A DNA stretch of 64,000 nucleotides from Streblospio benedicti. Its lineage: Eukaryota > Annelida > Polychaeta > Spionida > Spionidae. Each line of letters opens with the position of its first letter. Within the stretch, counting starts at the first letter, position 1. The DNA lies in NCBI GenBank assembly GCA_019095985.1, contig CM032660.1, forward strand, positions 34,933,072-34,997,071, given 5' to 3'. This document shows positions 19,670-34,600 of this stretch, in pieces. The notes below the pieces were generated by a model. That model was given only the letters and a program-made list of their open reading frames with translations, was not told where the DNA came from and searched no databases. The position numbers were made by a program, and so were the translations under genes.

Positions 19670-22600
19670 GTGAGTTCTGTCAAAAAACTGAAAATGACAT
19701 GTTAAAAAAAAAGAAAAGCAAAACAATATATAGTTTTAAAGAAGGCATAAACCCAGCAAACTTTAGTTATCATTAAATTGTGCGTGTTATTAGGATACCA
19801 CAGACCATGTTAATATATCTTAAAAGACAGCTTTGATCGTAGTAGGTGTTTAATTGCATGAGTCAGAGTAGCAAAATAATGAGAACTATCTTACAGGTAT
19901 TGATTGATCTTGATTAAGGAGACTTGCTGGCGATAAAAGAATTTGGACATAAAAAAATTCTCAAAATGTTCGTTTTTCATTTTGGTATAAAAGTAGATTC
20001 ATTTCCCTTTTTAAAAATGTATTACACTTTAAGGGTTTCGGGAATAGAATTTGGTTTATGGACCATACAAAAGATCATACAAAAGACAATGAAGAATTCA
20101 GTCAATGTTAATTTTGACTACCGAAATTGTATACATGATCTTTTGTATGGTCCATAAACCAAATTCTATTCCCGAAACCCCTAAAGTGTTGTCCATTTTA
20201 AAAAGGAAATGCTTGTACTTTTATACTAAAATAAAAAACAAGCACATTTTGAGAATTTTTTTATCTCCAGCAAGTCTCATTAACTTACATCATAAATATG
20301 TAGATGACGACAAGTTTGGGACGAGGGGGCGATGTGATATTCTAAATACACATATCGTTGAAGTGTATGAACATAGATACTAGATGTGGGCAGCAGAGTG
20401 TCAGTCTCGTCACACATACATTTTAATGATGTTACGAGACTGACGTATGTCGAGACTCTGGCGACGGCATCTACTAGTACTACAAGCTTTTTAATGTATC
20501 ATCCGCCCATTGTGGTCATATGGCATAGATATAATGTGCTTCACCGTATCTGAATCATCGTGAGATAAACAACACCACAAGAGGCAATACTAGTATGTAC
20601 GCTATTATAGTGGGACTTGTTTTACTCACGCATGCATAAGTCCACTTAACTTGAGAAGAAATAGATCTCCCTTCAAAATTTCTATTAAATATACATGAAT
20701 AACCTGCTTATTTCAAACATGCTATTCGATGAACCCTCTTAAATTGATGTGAATGATAACTCCCTGAATGAACTGAAGGGTAATAAACCGTGCCCTAACT
20801 GAGCATTTTTTTATATCAACATTATCACATCAAATTGATTTAGACTGCGCTGACATGGTCTACCTGAACAGTAGCCCTCTGAAATTAGCGTACCACAAGT
20901 TGTTTGCTTAGTAATAACAATATACTGTTGGCTGTCATATGATCTTTTTCTGCATTGCCGTATTAAACACACATGCCAGTGACATTGTCGAAGAATAAGA
21001 TTTAATTGTTACACAAACAATTAGTGGGTAACTTCATGCAAATACTGAAGAAGACAGGCTTAATTGACAAGTACTCTCTGATCTAATGTCTTAGTAAAAA
21101 ATGTGGGTTCAATGTACTTTATTAATAAGTCAGTTTTGTAATACACTTACTGCTACATTCATACTTAATTGATATTTTACTTGTGAATTATCTAAATTGA
21201 TAGGATCATGGAGAGGGGGCCTACGCTTTGGAGGACACTCTGATTTCACCCCGCAGATCGAAAAGGTCAGTGTTTTTTTTCATACCATGTCTTTGTTCCA
21301 GTCCAATTCCAAAAATTCCAACTGACATTCATAATTCATGGTACTTAATGTATGTGCTAACTGTCTGAATATGGACATATTATCCGTTTTTCTTTACAGT
21401 TGACATATTAATATCAATGTATTAAGCATTTAATTCCAATGAAAATTTAGTGATTTAATTGCAGAGCTCAAGGAATGACTTTAATATGGCTGACCCATAA
21501 GTTAGACAATATTTTTAAAGTCAGTTGCATAGCACTGACCCAGGTCATGGAAAAGTGGATCATATGTTCCTATGAGAACTTCAGCCCCTTTCTGCATCCA
21601 AGCGAGTACATATCTAGAATCTCAACTCCTTCAATTCTGTTGAGTACAACCACAATTAACTTAATGATGGACTTCCTAAAACATTTATAGATGGGTATTT
21701 TGGCTGATTTTCTATTACAACTCAGGGTTAGATAAATTTTCTTACCTGAGACAGGGTGGTAACATTTCAGTGAAGCTTTTTCAACATCAGCAGACAAAGA
21801 TTTGCATAAAATTTAAAAAATATTTCAATGAGGAAAGTGAAGGCTGGTGGATGTAGGGAGGAATGTGTGTGGCAGGTTTGAAGTCAGGTGAAATTCTAAG
21901 ACTACCCATATCATTACAGAATTGAATATACATGTGTGTTTTTAATTTGATGTTTATAGCTGAAATATTGCTAACTTGCATAGTGGCACCTTTTAAAAAT
22001 GGTTACAAAAATGATGTGGGATCTGATGACAACCCATATAGAGGCTATCATATCTATGTTGGAATCAATATATAATGAAATCCTAGGAGAATGTGTCTTT
22101 ATTTGGACCAATTGAACACACTGATGGAAGATTATTCACTCTTTTTGTTTGCTTTCCACAGCTTAAATTAATATTCGTGGAAATATGACAGAAAATAATA
22201 GGTAAATTAATGTTAAAAATTAATATATAAAAGTCATTTTATCAATGTAGAGTAAGTGTTATAGTTCTGTTATTTGCCCAATGACCCATATTTTTGGTCC
22301 AACAATTAAGTCATAAAATAACAGGTTTATTAGACACCATGCCAATCAGTGACTGTGCCCATACAAAATTGTTTTCAACCTTATATGGAAAAAATACATT
22401 ACACTTATTTAAACTTTTACAAACTAAACACACGTCACCATTTTCTTAATTAATTATGATCATGTTTGTAATCATTACTTAAAGGACTTAAGTAGATTTG
22501 ATTATACATCAGAATTAGATTGTCATCATTATGACATATCAAAACTGGCAGTATTTGTTGTTTATCTCCAATAATTATTGACACTTGGTGCTTCTTTGTT

Positions 22601-25600
22601 CATCGGGTCACATAATTAGTTTCGCAAGTGGTGTTAATTTCATAGAACTGTATGCATTATGGTTTAGTTGGGGTCATTGTGTATTAAGTGTAAGTGTAAA
22701 TTCTTCCTCTCATTATTTTGGAAAATCTTAATACATCATGGACATTAAATACAATATTATTAAACAGCAATAGCTACATTTTTTGGATAGCCATAAAGAT
22801 GCACAAAACTGTGAGCATTTATTCCATGAAATTGACAACAGCCAGTTTATCAGCTGCATTGAGACTATGAGTATCATCTATTCATACTTATTTTCCGTAT
22901 GTTTTCAATCGTTATATACAGCAATTATATTTGCAGCGCACAATAGGCTTGTAACTAGAGGTGGGTCAGAGACCTTAGGTCAATGCAGACATTACTATAC
23001 TTGGTACCTTATTAACCAAACTCACTTTTTGTCCTATAGCTTCCTTTGAATAAAACAAATTTCTATAGAAGTGACATCAGTTGGTAATTAATTGTTGAAA
23101 AAAGTTAACCATCATAGCTTGATAGTCCAAATTCTATTATGTAAGATGTAACACTAATTTTGGGGGTATTGTTCAGTATCATTTGAAGAAATGCACTACT
23201 GTACGTCCATATTGCTACATTATGTGTTCATAACATACGCTTATCTCTTATGTAATATATTCTAAATAGGTCAAGGTTCATATTCTTCATACATATACAA
23301 TTTGTGATGTAGTCTACAGACTATTATGCAATAAGTTCTGGAAAACTGCTATGTTTATGATGGAAATAATTAAGAGACAAACTATAGTGGCATTTGGACA
23401 TAGAGTTTAAATGTAAAGAAAAGCTCCCTGCCCTGGGTCGATAGATTTTTACAAGGATAGTAGATTAAAAGAAAATTATGCTATAAGTAGCAAAGTATTT
23501 ACGTAAGGTCTGAAGGTCTGCCATGTTAGCATAATATCAGTGACTGTGCCCATACAAATTACAATATTTCTGAACTCCTATCACTATCATCAAAGACCAA
23601 GAGCATATTCTTATGAATTTTATCCTATGACTACAGTGGTTCTGATATGAACAACCCTGCAGTACTACCCCTACAATTAGAGTTCAAAATTAATAGTAAC
23701 TGGTAGATGTTCAATCGAATTATATTAAATAACGGTCAGAAGCTTTAGTAACCAATTATCTTCAAATATTTAACTTTGCAGTCCTAACTGCACATACATT
23801 TATGATTCAATCTTGAATTACACTGAGTTATACCAACCATCGAGAAGTGTTGTAAGTCTATGCCAATATATGAAAAATTGTAATGACCAGCAACTGTACA
23901 AAAATTTGAACTTTGACCCTAGGCATATATGTCACCTATATTCTGGACCAATCCAGGCCATGATCCAGTCATAACATCCATGAAATCACTGGCGTCTCCT
24001 AAATTAGAACTGGAGGCTCATTGGCTACTTAGCAAATGTAAAGAACAGCATGTGATGAGTCGACCACGTGTTAGGATACCTGCATGGTACCGTAAATTCA
24101 TAAAAAGTATTTTCTTGTTTTTCTTTTTTCCAATAACAGAAGTTATGTATGGCAAAAATGTGGAATCGTATTGAAAGCACATGTAGAACAGTTCGCTATC
24201 ATCTATATGAATTTCTTTTTGGAACTATGAATGTGAAATTCTATAAAAAGACACCTCCTGCAACATCCATAAATATCCAATTGTAATAAAAGTTCCTTTA
24301 GCCTCCTATGAGATTTGTATATTTAGTAGTTTCATGGTACTAACAGCTAAATAAACATATTTCAACATTCATACTTATTAGTGAGATATTGCATTGAAAA
24401 TTGAAATAAATAGGTATATTCACTAATAATGTTCATGCGATTTGAAATAATGAGCCAAATCATATGATTGTACAAAATGTACCTGTAATCAAACATATGT
24501 GTGAAAGTTTAATTGCAATGCAATGAACCATTGATGATTGTTTCATGGACAGAATACAAAATCCTTATTATAAGTTGATTGGCTTTAGGTATACCACAAG
24601 GAAAAAATCTACAATGAGTATGAAATAGTCAGTTTACTGTTCTCAGGATGACACTGTCAATCAGTGTGGTTGGCTCCGCCTCCTCACACACCAAGTCTCA
24701 CGACGGCCCCAGTTAGGAGCCTGCCAGCCGGGTTGTCATGGCAACCAGCTGTACGATGTTGTTACTATGGAGAAAACTCAATGTTGTTATTATCATGTAG
24801 CCTTTGTCTTGGAAGTTACGTGCTGAAATGATTTGCAAGACACTTTACAATTCAGGCTGCTCTAAAAGTGCCTGGTACATATATCATACCGGTATGTATG
24901 ATGTTTATTGTTCATCAATAGTCATAAGTTGATGAATTATGTTGGACTCTGGAAATCCTGTGTGTTTTAGTTATTATTTTTTCCTACCAATAGTAGTATT
25001 CTATCACATACATGGTAAAGCTTTCAGCTGCTTTCAAACAGTATAAAAGTTAGTGCAAATAAGTCAAACTGAATGTACAACTTTAGAAGCACTTTTCTAA
25101 ATTTAGTAGTTTCTTTTGCTACTTCATTGCATAGAATGAGTTAAGTTTTTATCTAAATTCAATTGATATCATGACAGCATTAAAATGCTTGACTAGAATA
25201 TTCAATTCCATTTATTTTTCAAATAAGAATATAGGCATTCAGTTTACCAATCTTTTGTGAAATCTACACTAAGTAAAATGTCCCATGGGTTTCTCAAGAC
25301 TTGTTCGGATGGAGCACGCTCAGTAAAAGCATACCTGGTGCGCAATCTACTCACGAGAACAAAGTTGGCAATCCTCAAATACTGACTCAGTGTATCACAA
25401 CAAAGAGAAGGAAAGACGTAGACAAGAAATAGGGAATAAACAACACTTGCCATCCTGATAGATGATAAACATTATTTATTTCACTGATCGAAACATTATT
25501 TATCTGACTGATTGGAAGTCAAATAACCTCATATCTACAACTGTATGGTTTGGAAATTGCAAGACAGTCATATGAAATCAAATGGATTGTTCTTGTTTCA

Positions 25601-28600
25601 TTGCAGGATTGCATCGATATCAATTTGGATAAAGTTTTCTGTTTTGTAATGATGCACATTGGTTAGCATATATTTGACTTTTAACTTATCATTTGCAATA
25701 TGTGTAGACAGATAACACTGTTCTGCCTTTGGACTTAATTGAAATAATGAAAAATCATGAAAAAAATACATGCTTGAGTTAGTTATAAGCTTTACAAAAC
25801 TGTTCTCACACATGCGGCATATGATACATATCGTATATATCATGAACTGGTTCCTGGATAGAGGTTAAAGTTTTGGATTCATGGAATTTGTTTGACAATT
25901 CTATGTGTTGAACCGTTTGAAATTGACAATTTGATTTGAGATGATACACAAGATGTGATCAATGGTTATCTTGTTCTATAATACGAATGAATACAAAAGT
26001 TCTTCATCTACCAAGTTATCTAGTAAGAATATGCTAATTATTTGCATGTACACTTTTTTAAAGTTATACATGTATGCATAACAATATTTGTTGTGTGGTA
26101 ACTTATAATAAGTAATTGGATATCGGTAGAATGCACAACAAATCATCATGCAGATATTGTGTGACAAAGAAAATAATGCAAAACATTACATGACTGTGTA
26201 ATAGGAATTTCTCATTTCATGAAGCTTTGGTTCTGATAGCACATTCTACTGATGTGAAGAAACAATAAAATCTACTGCATTCAATCTTGGGTGGATTTGT
26301 AAATACAACAATATCAATTGCCAGGAAAGGAACACTGTTGAGTCTGGAGCAAATCTACAAGATTAATTATAGGAATATTTTACATATGTGTTTAAATTGT
26401 AACTAAAAATTTCTCGTCAATCCTTTTGAAGAATTTTGCAAAGTCTACTTCTTATATGATTCTCAAAATGTGTTTCTATTAGAAAGTCTAAAATATTAAT
26501 AACTACCAAATCTTCCATTTTTTTTAGTTATAACGTCTTAGTGGAGCTATTTGTGAATTATATTGAACCAATCACTTAGTTTGATATTTAAGATGAGTAA
26601 AATCAATGATCGCAAGGATTTAGCATTCTTATCAAAAAGTCGAGTGAAACGAAAGTATAATAAAGATGTAGATATATTTAAAGAATAGAAGGAAATGAAT
26701 GAGCTTAAGTGTACTAGACTATTGATTCTGTGGATATTGACATTTATTGCTGGACCTTAGGCATTTTGAAAAGTTGAGGAAAATACTTGCAATTGGGTAT
26801 ATGACGCATTACAAAAAAGAAGATTTATGGACAGAAAACCGCTTATAACAAGTGATGTGTTTTTTATGATAAAACTAAAACATTCTTTTGAAGGAAAATA
26901 TTACGTCACAAAGTAATAACCCTTCAGTTGCTAACACAATATACAGGATAAAGAATAAGTGCATTTCCTGGAAGCAAACTTATGGATAGATAGCAAAGCA
27001 TAGAAATTGCAAACTGGCCATTCAAAGTGTTACGATTTGTGGACCTCAATGCACCGTGACCAATGTGTCATATTTTGCCGCTCTCGCATGAATCTCTTTT
27101 GGGTTCCGTAGCAATGTTGTTGTGTCTCAACCGAGTTCCGTTGATCGGGAGCGCCCATAAGGAGGGGCAGTTCCCACTGTCAGACCATCCGCTAGTGGTC
27201 TGGTGCAAGCAGCAGCGTCGCAAAATACTCAGGTATAAACACGTTGATAGAGATTCCAGTTATGTTTGTCGGATCCAATTCTAAAAAATCAAATTGTTTT
27301 TTTTAAATCAAATACCAGTATGTTATGTATAATATGAAGCATAATGGCTCTTGTTCAGGAAGAAACTGTACATGTATATTGATGTCTAGTTTAAAGCCTA
27401 CTATGTATATTTAATTAAATGTAACAAGACTGACTTAATAGATAATGGATGTTAATGACGATTACACTATCATGTAGCTTAAATGTAACAAGACTGACAT
27501 AACGTTTACGACGATCACGCTATCATATAGCTTAAATTTCTCATCTGTGGGAGACTAAAGGTCTTTGCATAATAAGTTACCGGGTATATCATGGGTTGAA
27601 ATATTCTAAAATTATCTGCATACCATACATATGGATTGCAGTATAGTCTGTTAGTTTCAATGATGTAGGATAATCTGATAATCTGGTCAAATCAATTATC
27701 ATGATATGGACAATTGAAGAGAAATCTATCATTTTCTTAACAATGTGCATCGAATATTTAGATATTGATATAGTGGTCAGATGTCAAAATCAAAGGTAAC
27801 CAATCAAATGGTGGCTGTAATGTGGGTTTTTCATGCATTTAGGTTACTTATTGAAATTTGTAGTTATTCATTGATAGTCGTAATTAGGTCTATTTTGACG
27901 TATTTGGAGAAGGAAAGGAATTGCAGCTTTATACAGTTATTGGTATTTCAGTTGCTTTGGGAGAAACGAATTAACAACCTTGCCTGGTATACATTGCTTG
28001 GTCCCTTAGCATTGATACCAGCTGTCCAAACTTATAATATTTCAGGTCGAAATCAGCAAGAAAACGTCTGAGGAAACTAGTTAACAGTGTCCGCTTTGTG
28101 ACCAAATTACGGTGAGATGCATGCGCAGGTCCACAGTTCAAAGTAGTTCCTCAGTCTTACCGTATTAATACATTAGTGTATATATGTCTCTTCTATACTG
28201 TGAAGCTGAATTTAGTATTGGTCACTTTTTGTAAAAATTCAAAGTTTTGTCTTCCATTTTTCTCAAATCATGATCATAAAAGAGACTTGTATGCATTTGA
28301 AATTGGCAATTCTTAGAATGACTGCGTTAGCATTTTGTAAATAAATAAAATGCTACAGATTCTGTAACCCATAGGACTAAAAGCTTTTGTAATAATAAAT
28401 TACAATACTTAGCCTTGATGTTTCCAATGATGTCAAACTATTATCAAATCAACGATACAGATTTTTCTCCCTTTAGATATTAAATAGTTTTATTAGTTTA
28501 GTACTGTATCCAGAGTTGGAAATCATCATATTTCTTTGTATAAAAGAAGCAGAATGACATTCATTGTTACATCTGAAACTAAAATTACATATGAGCTTAT

Positions 28601-31600
28601 GCAGCAGCTAATATCTAGTTTCAGGTATCTTTATTAGCCAATCAAAACTTAGCAATCGTTAATTCAAGCATGATTCGAATATTGGCTGACCAATCAAAAA
28701 TGCTTTAGTGATTTTTCAGTGGCCTATCACAAACTGTTTGGTGGTTGTTTGCTTGTGTTCATCGAATATATTTGGTTAATAACAATATACATATTGACAG
28801 TAATAAATCACAAATTTGAGACTATCTGTTTGTAGGTAATACAATGTACAGCTACGAGTGTGTGTTCACATTTTGCATCGTTGTTAAAATCTTGATATAT
28901 TGAATGAATGAAGTCACACGATTGAAGTAATTTGTTAATACCTATTCACATTTTCCATTGGAAGTACTAACATCTTCGTTCATATCATTTACAGCTCATG
29001 ATATGTTGCAATTGAAAAATTCACCTGATAAATGATAGAATACCTTGTTTCCTTTTTTATCTTTTATTGAATGTTACATTTACCACATTTTTTTTTGTAA
29101 AACATTGATGTATTTTTCCTTACCATGTTTCTATTGTTACTTTTTAGGTTTTATGTGTACCTATTATTTTGATATCATTATATTAGCAATACAACATTTC
29201 TGTACCATTGAAATTCATTGATATGTTCATAAGAATTTTTTCATATACTATTTCCTTATTTTCCAATGTGCATAAGAAAAATTTTAAATTCAAGATGTGA
29301 AAGGGAGGGGAAGACCAAAACAGACTTGGGATGCAGCCGTGCATAAAGATCATACACCAATGGGTATGGGTCTAACAGGCTCTAATGACTGATATACTTG
29401 GAGAGGATGGTTCAGCTGTAAACTAGGTGGTCAGGAATAATATGGCCTGTTCAAATAGATTTAGGATTTGATTGATGTCACATGACATGCTTTATTTTTT
29501 TCAATATTTATCTTTATACATTCGTATGTTTTTACTGATTCCTGATTTTATAGTACAATTCACTGGAGTCAATTATTGATTGTGTGTTCTTTTTTTATTC
29601 CAGTTTCAGTGAGAACTATTTGGCAGTGAAGGGCGCAGCGTTAATTCTCCCACAGTCAGAATGCACCCGTGCAGTCGCCAGGACAGGTCCGGGAGGTATG
29701 TTACTATGTCGTCATGTTTTGTGTCCACAAATAAGTAATTTAGCACCAATGAAACGTCAATGCAGTTGGGCCCTTGTGTTTGAAAGTCAAAAATGAGCAA
29801 TTTCAATTCATCCAAAAAATTTCAGTTTCAATCGACTATAAATTATTACAAAAGATATTAGCTTGAGTTAGCCATAAGTTGATTCATCACATTGCGAGAT
29901 AAGTGGGTCCAACTGTATTCTGTTGTTGTTCAAGTTACCTTATTTAATGAGAAGTTATTTTGAAAGCAGCAGGTTGCGAGTAGCAACTATTGTGCACAAC
30001 AGTTGCCATGAATGAGTCAGGTCATACTATATAAGGGTTGAAATACAAGTTACTCATCATAGCTTAAAGATTTTCACATATTGGGTGAAAAATAGTCTTG
30101 TTTTTTGTTTTTCCTGCTTCGGCATTTGTGGCAATTCCAATTCTCCCTGTTGGTTTTTGCATTTTAGTTTGTCTTCTGTCTGTGTGCACAATGTGATGTT
30201 TATTCAGCATCAAAAATGCACCATCTTAAATCTGTTGAGATATATTCCATTGCTTCCAACATTATTTCAATCAAATGATTGGTTTTAGACAGGCTACAAA
30301 ACAATGAAAATATTCTGTTATAATGAATGTGTATTTGATATGATTTTTTAGCTGTTTCATAAGAGTTACTGATGCTATTGGTATCACCAAAGATTTTGTA
30401 TCACAATGCTCTAGTTTGATATCTAAAAATCTTTCTCAAAAGTGTTTTTATGACGGTTATACTTAAAGAAATTGATAATGAATCCACATATTCTGTACGG
30501 TGAAGCTAGTTTGGCATCTAAAAACCTTTCTCAAAAGTTTGTTAATGAAAGTTATTCTTTAAGAGATTGATAATGAATGGGCATATTCTGTGCTGTGAAG
30601 CATATAATTACTGACATATACAGAGCAATGTCTGAGTTGGGGGCCTGTTGTGGTTGGCTGTAGACTCTTGCCTCTGTTGCTGATGTTTGTCTAATTCCCA
30701 GTGGCATCTGAACCACATTTGGACAAGATTAACCGAGAGATGTCATATTCATTTCAAAAGAATCGTGAACTAAGTGTGCTGCTGAAAACATGTATTTATG
30801 GATATCCGCTTTAGTGTTCAATTAAAGATGGATTGTTGATCAGTTTGATCTTTTATGTTGAACAGTATACGTTTGATAATTAAATCTGTACCATTGCTAT
30901 TTGAGATGGATTTGAAAAAATAATGTTGCAAATGGAATGTATTTGAAGAAATTATCTAGTTTTCTCAATGGAGTCCTGCGTTGACTATAACCTGTGTAAA
31001 GAATATCTGGCAATCATCTTCAAAAGGATTTCTGCTATGAATAATTTCATACATATTGTTACAATTCATTTTCAGCGGATAATGTTGACTTTAAAACATT
31101 TTTGCATAGTACTGATATGTTCCATGGATGCTATTATTGCTACTGTCATCTGAACATATTTCATCTAATCTGAGGTAACACAATGAATCAAGTACAAAGA
31201 TATGATGAGGGTACAACGCACCCAATACACATATATGTGAGATTGACATCCAACTCATAATTGGATATAAATTGCATCATTGTTCAGCGTAGATTGAATT
31301 TGAGTGGATAAATGATGCTTAAGCAGCTTATGGTTTGTAGCTGTAAACATCAGGTTGTTATCAAGTATTTGGGACCAAATCCAAGTGGAGTATTTTTTCT
31401 CATCATACATTTTTATAGAGAATTCCTGAGTCTTACATACAACAAACTGCTCAGAGAACACCCAGCATGTGATGACATGACATTATAAGATTTTAAGTAA
31501 AAAAGTAATGAATGAAGTGCTGGAAATGTTGAAGATAAAAAAAAAATAGATGAATGAAAAAATGTTGCAGATCCATGAATTTTCAGTCATTTTACAGTGG

Positions 31601-34600
31601 AAATTGATAGAATGAAAACTGAGAATCACCATGCCAATGACTGTAGGGATGGACTTCCGGCTATTGACATACATTGTATAGAGCAAATGAATTAAGTTAA
31701 TGAAGTTATTCAACCAGCACTGAGATAGAATGACTTGGAATAGGAATCATCATTGTTTGAGATGTGACATGTACAGCTGTATGAAGAAGTAGGATGGTGA
31801 AGCAAGGGAGCATGGGCTGGTCAGTCACTGCCCTCAGTGTCCTTGCTAACAACCCTGGAGCAGTCATAGTTGATGCCTCGTGCAATGATGGTAAGATGAG
31901 CCTGTTCAATTTGATTATTTCACAAACCTTTAAAGGCTATGCTCAGATGCTGGACAAGTATGTTGTAATTCATACAACATGATGACATTTTAATACAATT
32001 AGACGAACTGGTCCAATTTTCTTATAGATTAACTGTAATAAAATTAACTTTTATAGACTTTTTTCAAGTTTTTAAAGCCTGTGGGGGTAGTTTGAGTGAT
32101 AGGCATATCATCGTTATGTAAGAGTTGGAAACAAGTCAGAGAAAAACTGGGATCTGTAAAGGAAGATTTTTGTTGTAGTTTCTGAAGATGCTCATTCTTC
32201 GTTTCAGTTTTTTTACTAAGAAATGAGGACAAAGCTGTCTTGATTGTGATTTGTTACATGCAAAACTGTATAACTTAGTTGTCATGCTAATGAAACTTGT
32301 ACATCAATTTTGTGCCCTTTACGATAGATAAGTATCCATAGGAAATACTTGATAATGGGCTAATTTCTCACATTTAAATGTATAGCGTTTCCAATTACTT
32401 TGCCTGGAGAACAATTCCCTTGTTGAATTCAAAATCAGTTGTAAGCAGACATTTATATTCCTTTAGCTATCGAATGTACACTCACCAAACAATAGGGAAG
32501 AATAACATTATCTGCAATATTTGTCATGAAAAGTTATCAAGTATTGTTTCACTAGGATGCAATATAGATAATTATGTTTGACCATGAGTGTGTTGTCTTA
32601 TATCTGGCTGCACGCAGTTGTAAGACAATATAACTAAATATACTGGGTGCAATTGTTTGTGGACACATATTATGGTCGCTCTTTTCATGCAGTCTTTTGC
32701 AATGCCAGTTGAGCGGTCATGTGTTCAGGTTTGATGCCTGCATATGGTACAGCTGAAGTGGCATGACTTTGTGGTTGCATAATGACCATAGGGCTGTTTG
32801 GTCATGTGCAAATGGCTCGTCAACACACATATGACACTGGCAGGACCCTGGAGCTCTCATTAGTTTGTTCTTCAATTTATTCTAATATAACAGTAGTCTT
32901 GAATTCAATACGATGTGATTCAGTTGTTAATTAATTTGCACGATATTTGATCACCTCAATTCTACTTACTAGAAGTGATCATCTTATGTGAACGTGAAAT
33001 TCAATATTTGAAGGCAATTTATTGGTTCTATTTCTTTGTAAACAAAATAATTTGTTGTATCAAACTTTTATTTGTGGAAATGTTTTGTTTACTTTTACAG
33101 GACAAGGGCATTTTCTCTATCATATTGGTTGTTTCTCATTTTGTCATGTTTGTTTTAAATTGTTGTGCTAACTTTGATTGAAATGTTACATTAAAATTGC
33201 GATAGTGTGTCAAATGAAATGACTTGCACTGAGAATAGCTGTGTCAGTAGCTGATAATTTATTGAAAGGTTCACATGTGTTCAGTGTTATGAGTTAATAT
33301 TTGGAAACATCACAATAGCACTCATTATTTTGTCCTTGGACCAGATTACCCAGAATATGATGACGAATTTGTTCTTCGTGCATTTTTGTTATAATATCCT
33401 TAGAATTGGAATAAAACTTTGTTAATTCCACGGATATTTATTTGTGCAGGGGACATCCAGCACCACCTACAGTCCATGTTCTATCTCCTGCGACCCACAG
33501 ACACAATACAAGTCGTGAGTATTCAATTTCTAATGATACAAAATAAATACAAAACATGCATCCATGAAAAACGCTGTGGTTGAAGAAGGGACTGGTGTAT
33601 TTAGATGTAGCAAAAGCAATGTTTTGTTTATGATAATCAGTCCACCTATTGTTGACGAGTCTCCTTAAAGTTAGCATTTTTTTTTTAAATAAATAAATTC
33701 GCAACTGTAAATTGCCAGTTGATTAAAACGTTTTGTTAGTTTCATCCTGCTCAGTACAGTATATGAGTATATGATACCAATGCAGTCTATCTTCTTCTCA
33801 ACAGAAAACCTAACAGCTATCACAGTGTCGTCTTTGAGACAATTTGTTACTTTGTTAGTTTGTTTTGTTAGTTTCATCATGCTCAGTGCAGTATATGAGT
33901 ACCTAATACCAATGCAGTGTGTCACCTTCTCAACACAAAACATAACAGCTATCACAGTGTTTGGCTGTTTTTACCAGGCTGTCAAGTTGGAGTGTATGTC
34001 ACCGGAGCGGAGTCGCTACATGGCCGTGGTCTCCACCATGGGACGGCAAGACACAGACGAGGCCATCATTCTTGGTATGACCCCATTACTCTTGCTTTTA
34101 CAGCACTTTCTCTAACTGACTCGGCTCAGTATGCTTCCGTGGCCGAGTGAATAGGGAGTTGAACTCTTGACCAGAAGGTCGTGGGTTTGATTCCCGGTTG
34201 GGTCTGGTGGTGAGTGTTGAGCAAACTCATCCCTAAAGCAGTTGCGCGCAGCTCTGTGGCACCTACACGTTAATTAGATACAGGGGATTGGGTTGAAAGA
34301 GTGAGTGATTGTGTGAGTGATTAGCATTGTGCGCTGAACGCAAGCTGCTGCCGATGCAAGCATATGAGAAATGATCAATTGATGATCAATAAGTGGGCCA
34401 ATGACCTGGTGTAAATTGTAAAGTTGTGAGAGCAAGCCTTGGAAAACGACTCCAAACCACCACATTTACATTTTTCCATAAATTCATACCTCAGCCTGTG
34501 AGTGCAGGCACCATACAAGACTTATGTGCTGACAGCAAGTTCATGGAGTATAAACATTTTCCATCATAACTACAAAATGGTACTCAATATCAAAATAAAA

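Larger units (their letters stand above)
21266..29603. other. SSH intron 2 (8.3 kb)
   Basis: Mostly AT-rich and featureless. It contains a dispersed repeat copy, two copies of ATCAGTGACTGTGCCCATAC (near 22345 and 23535), a GC-rich patch with an RFX X-box near 24740, a candidate alternative first exon (27114-27232), a tandem duplication (27418-27537) and a LINE 3' fragment. Confidence 0.7.

Noticed and set aside
29606-29815. Minus-strand frame opposite SSH exon 3
   Set aside because: Shadow of a conserved SSH exon.
33735-33962. CRISPR-like array
   Set aside because: Only two units, eukaryotic intron, no regular spacers.
34128-34210. tRNA gene
   Set aside because: A and B boxes are present, but the sequence does not close into a cloverleaf and continues into a SINE body with other copies nearby.
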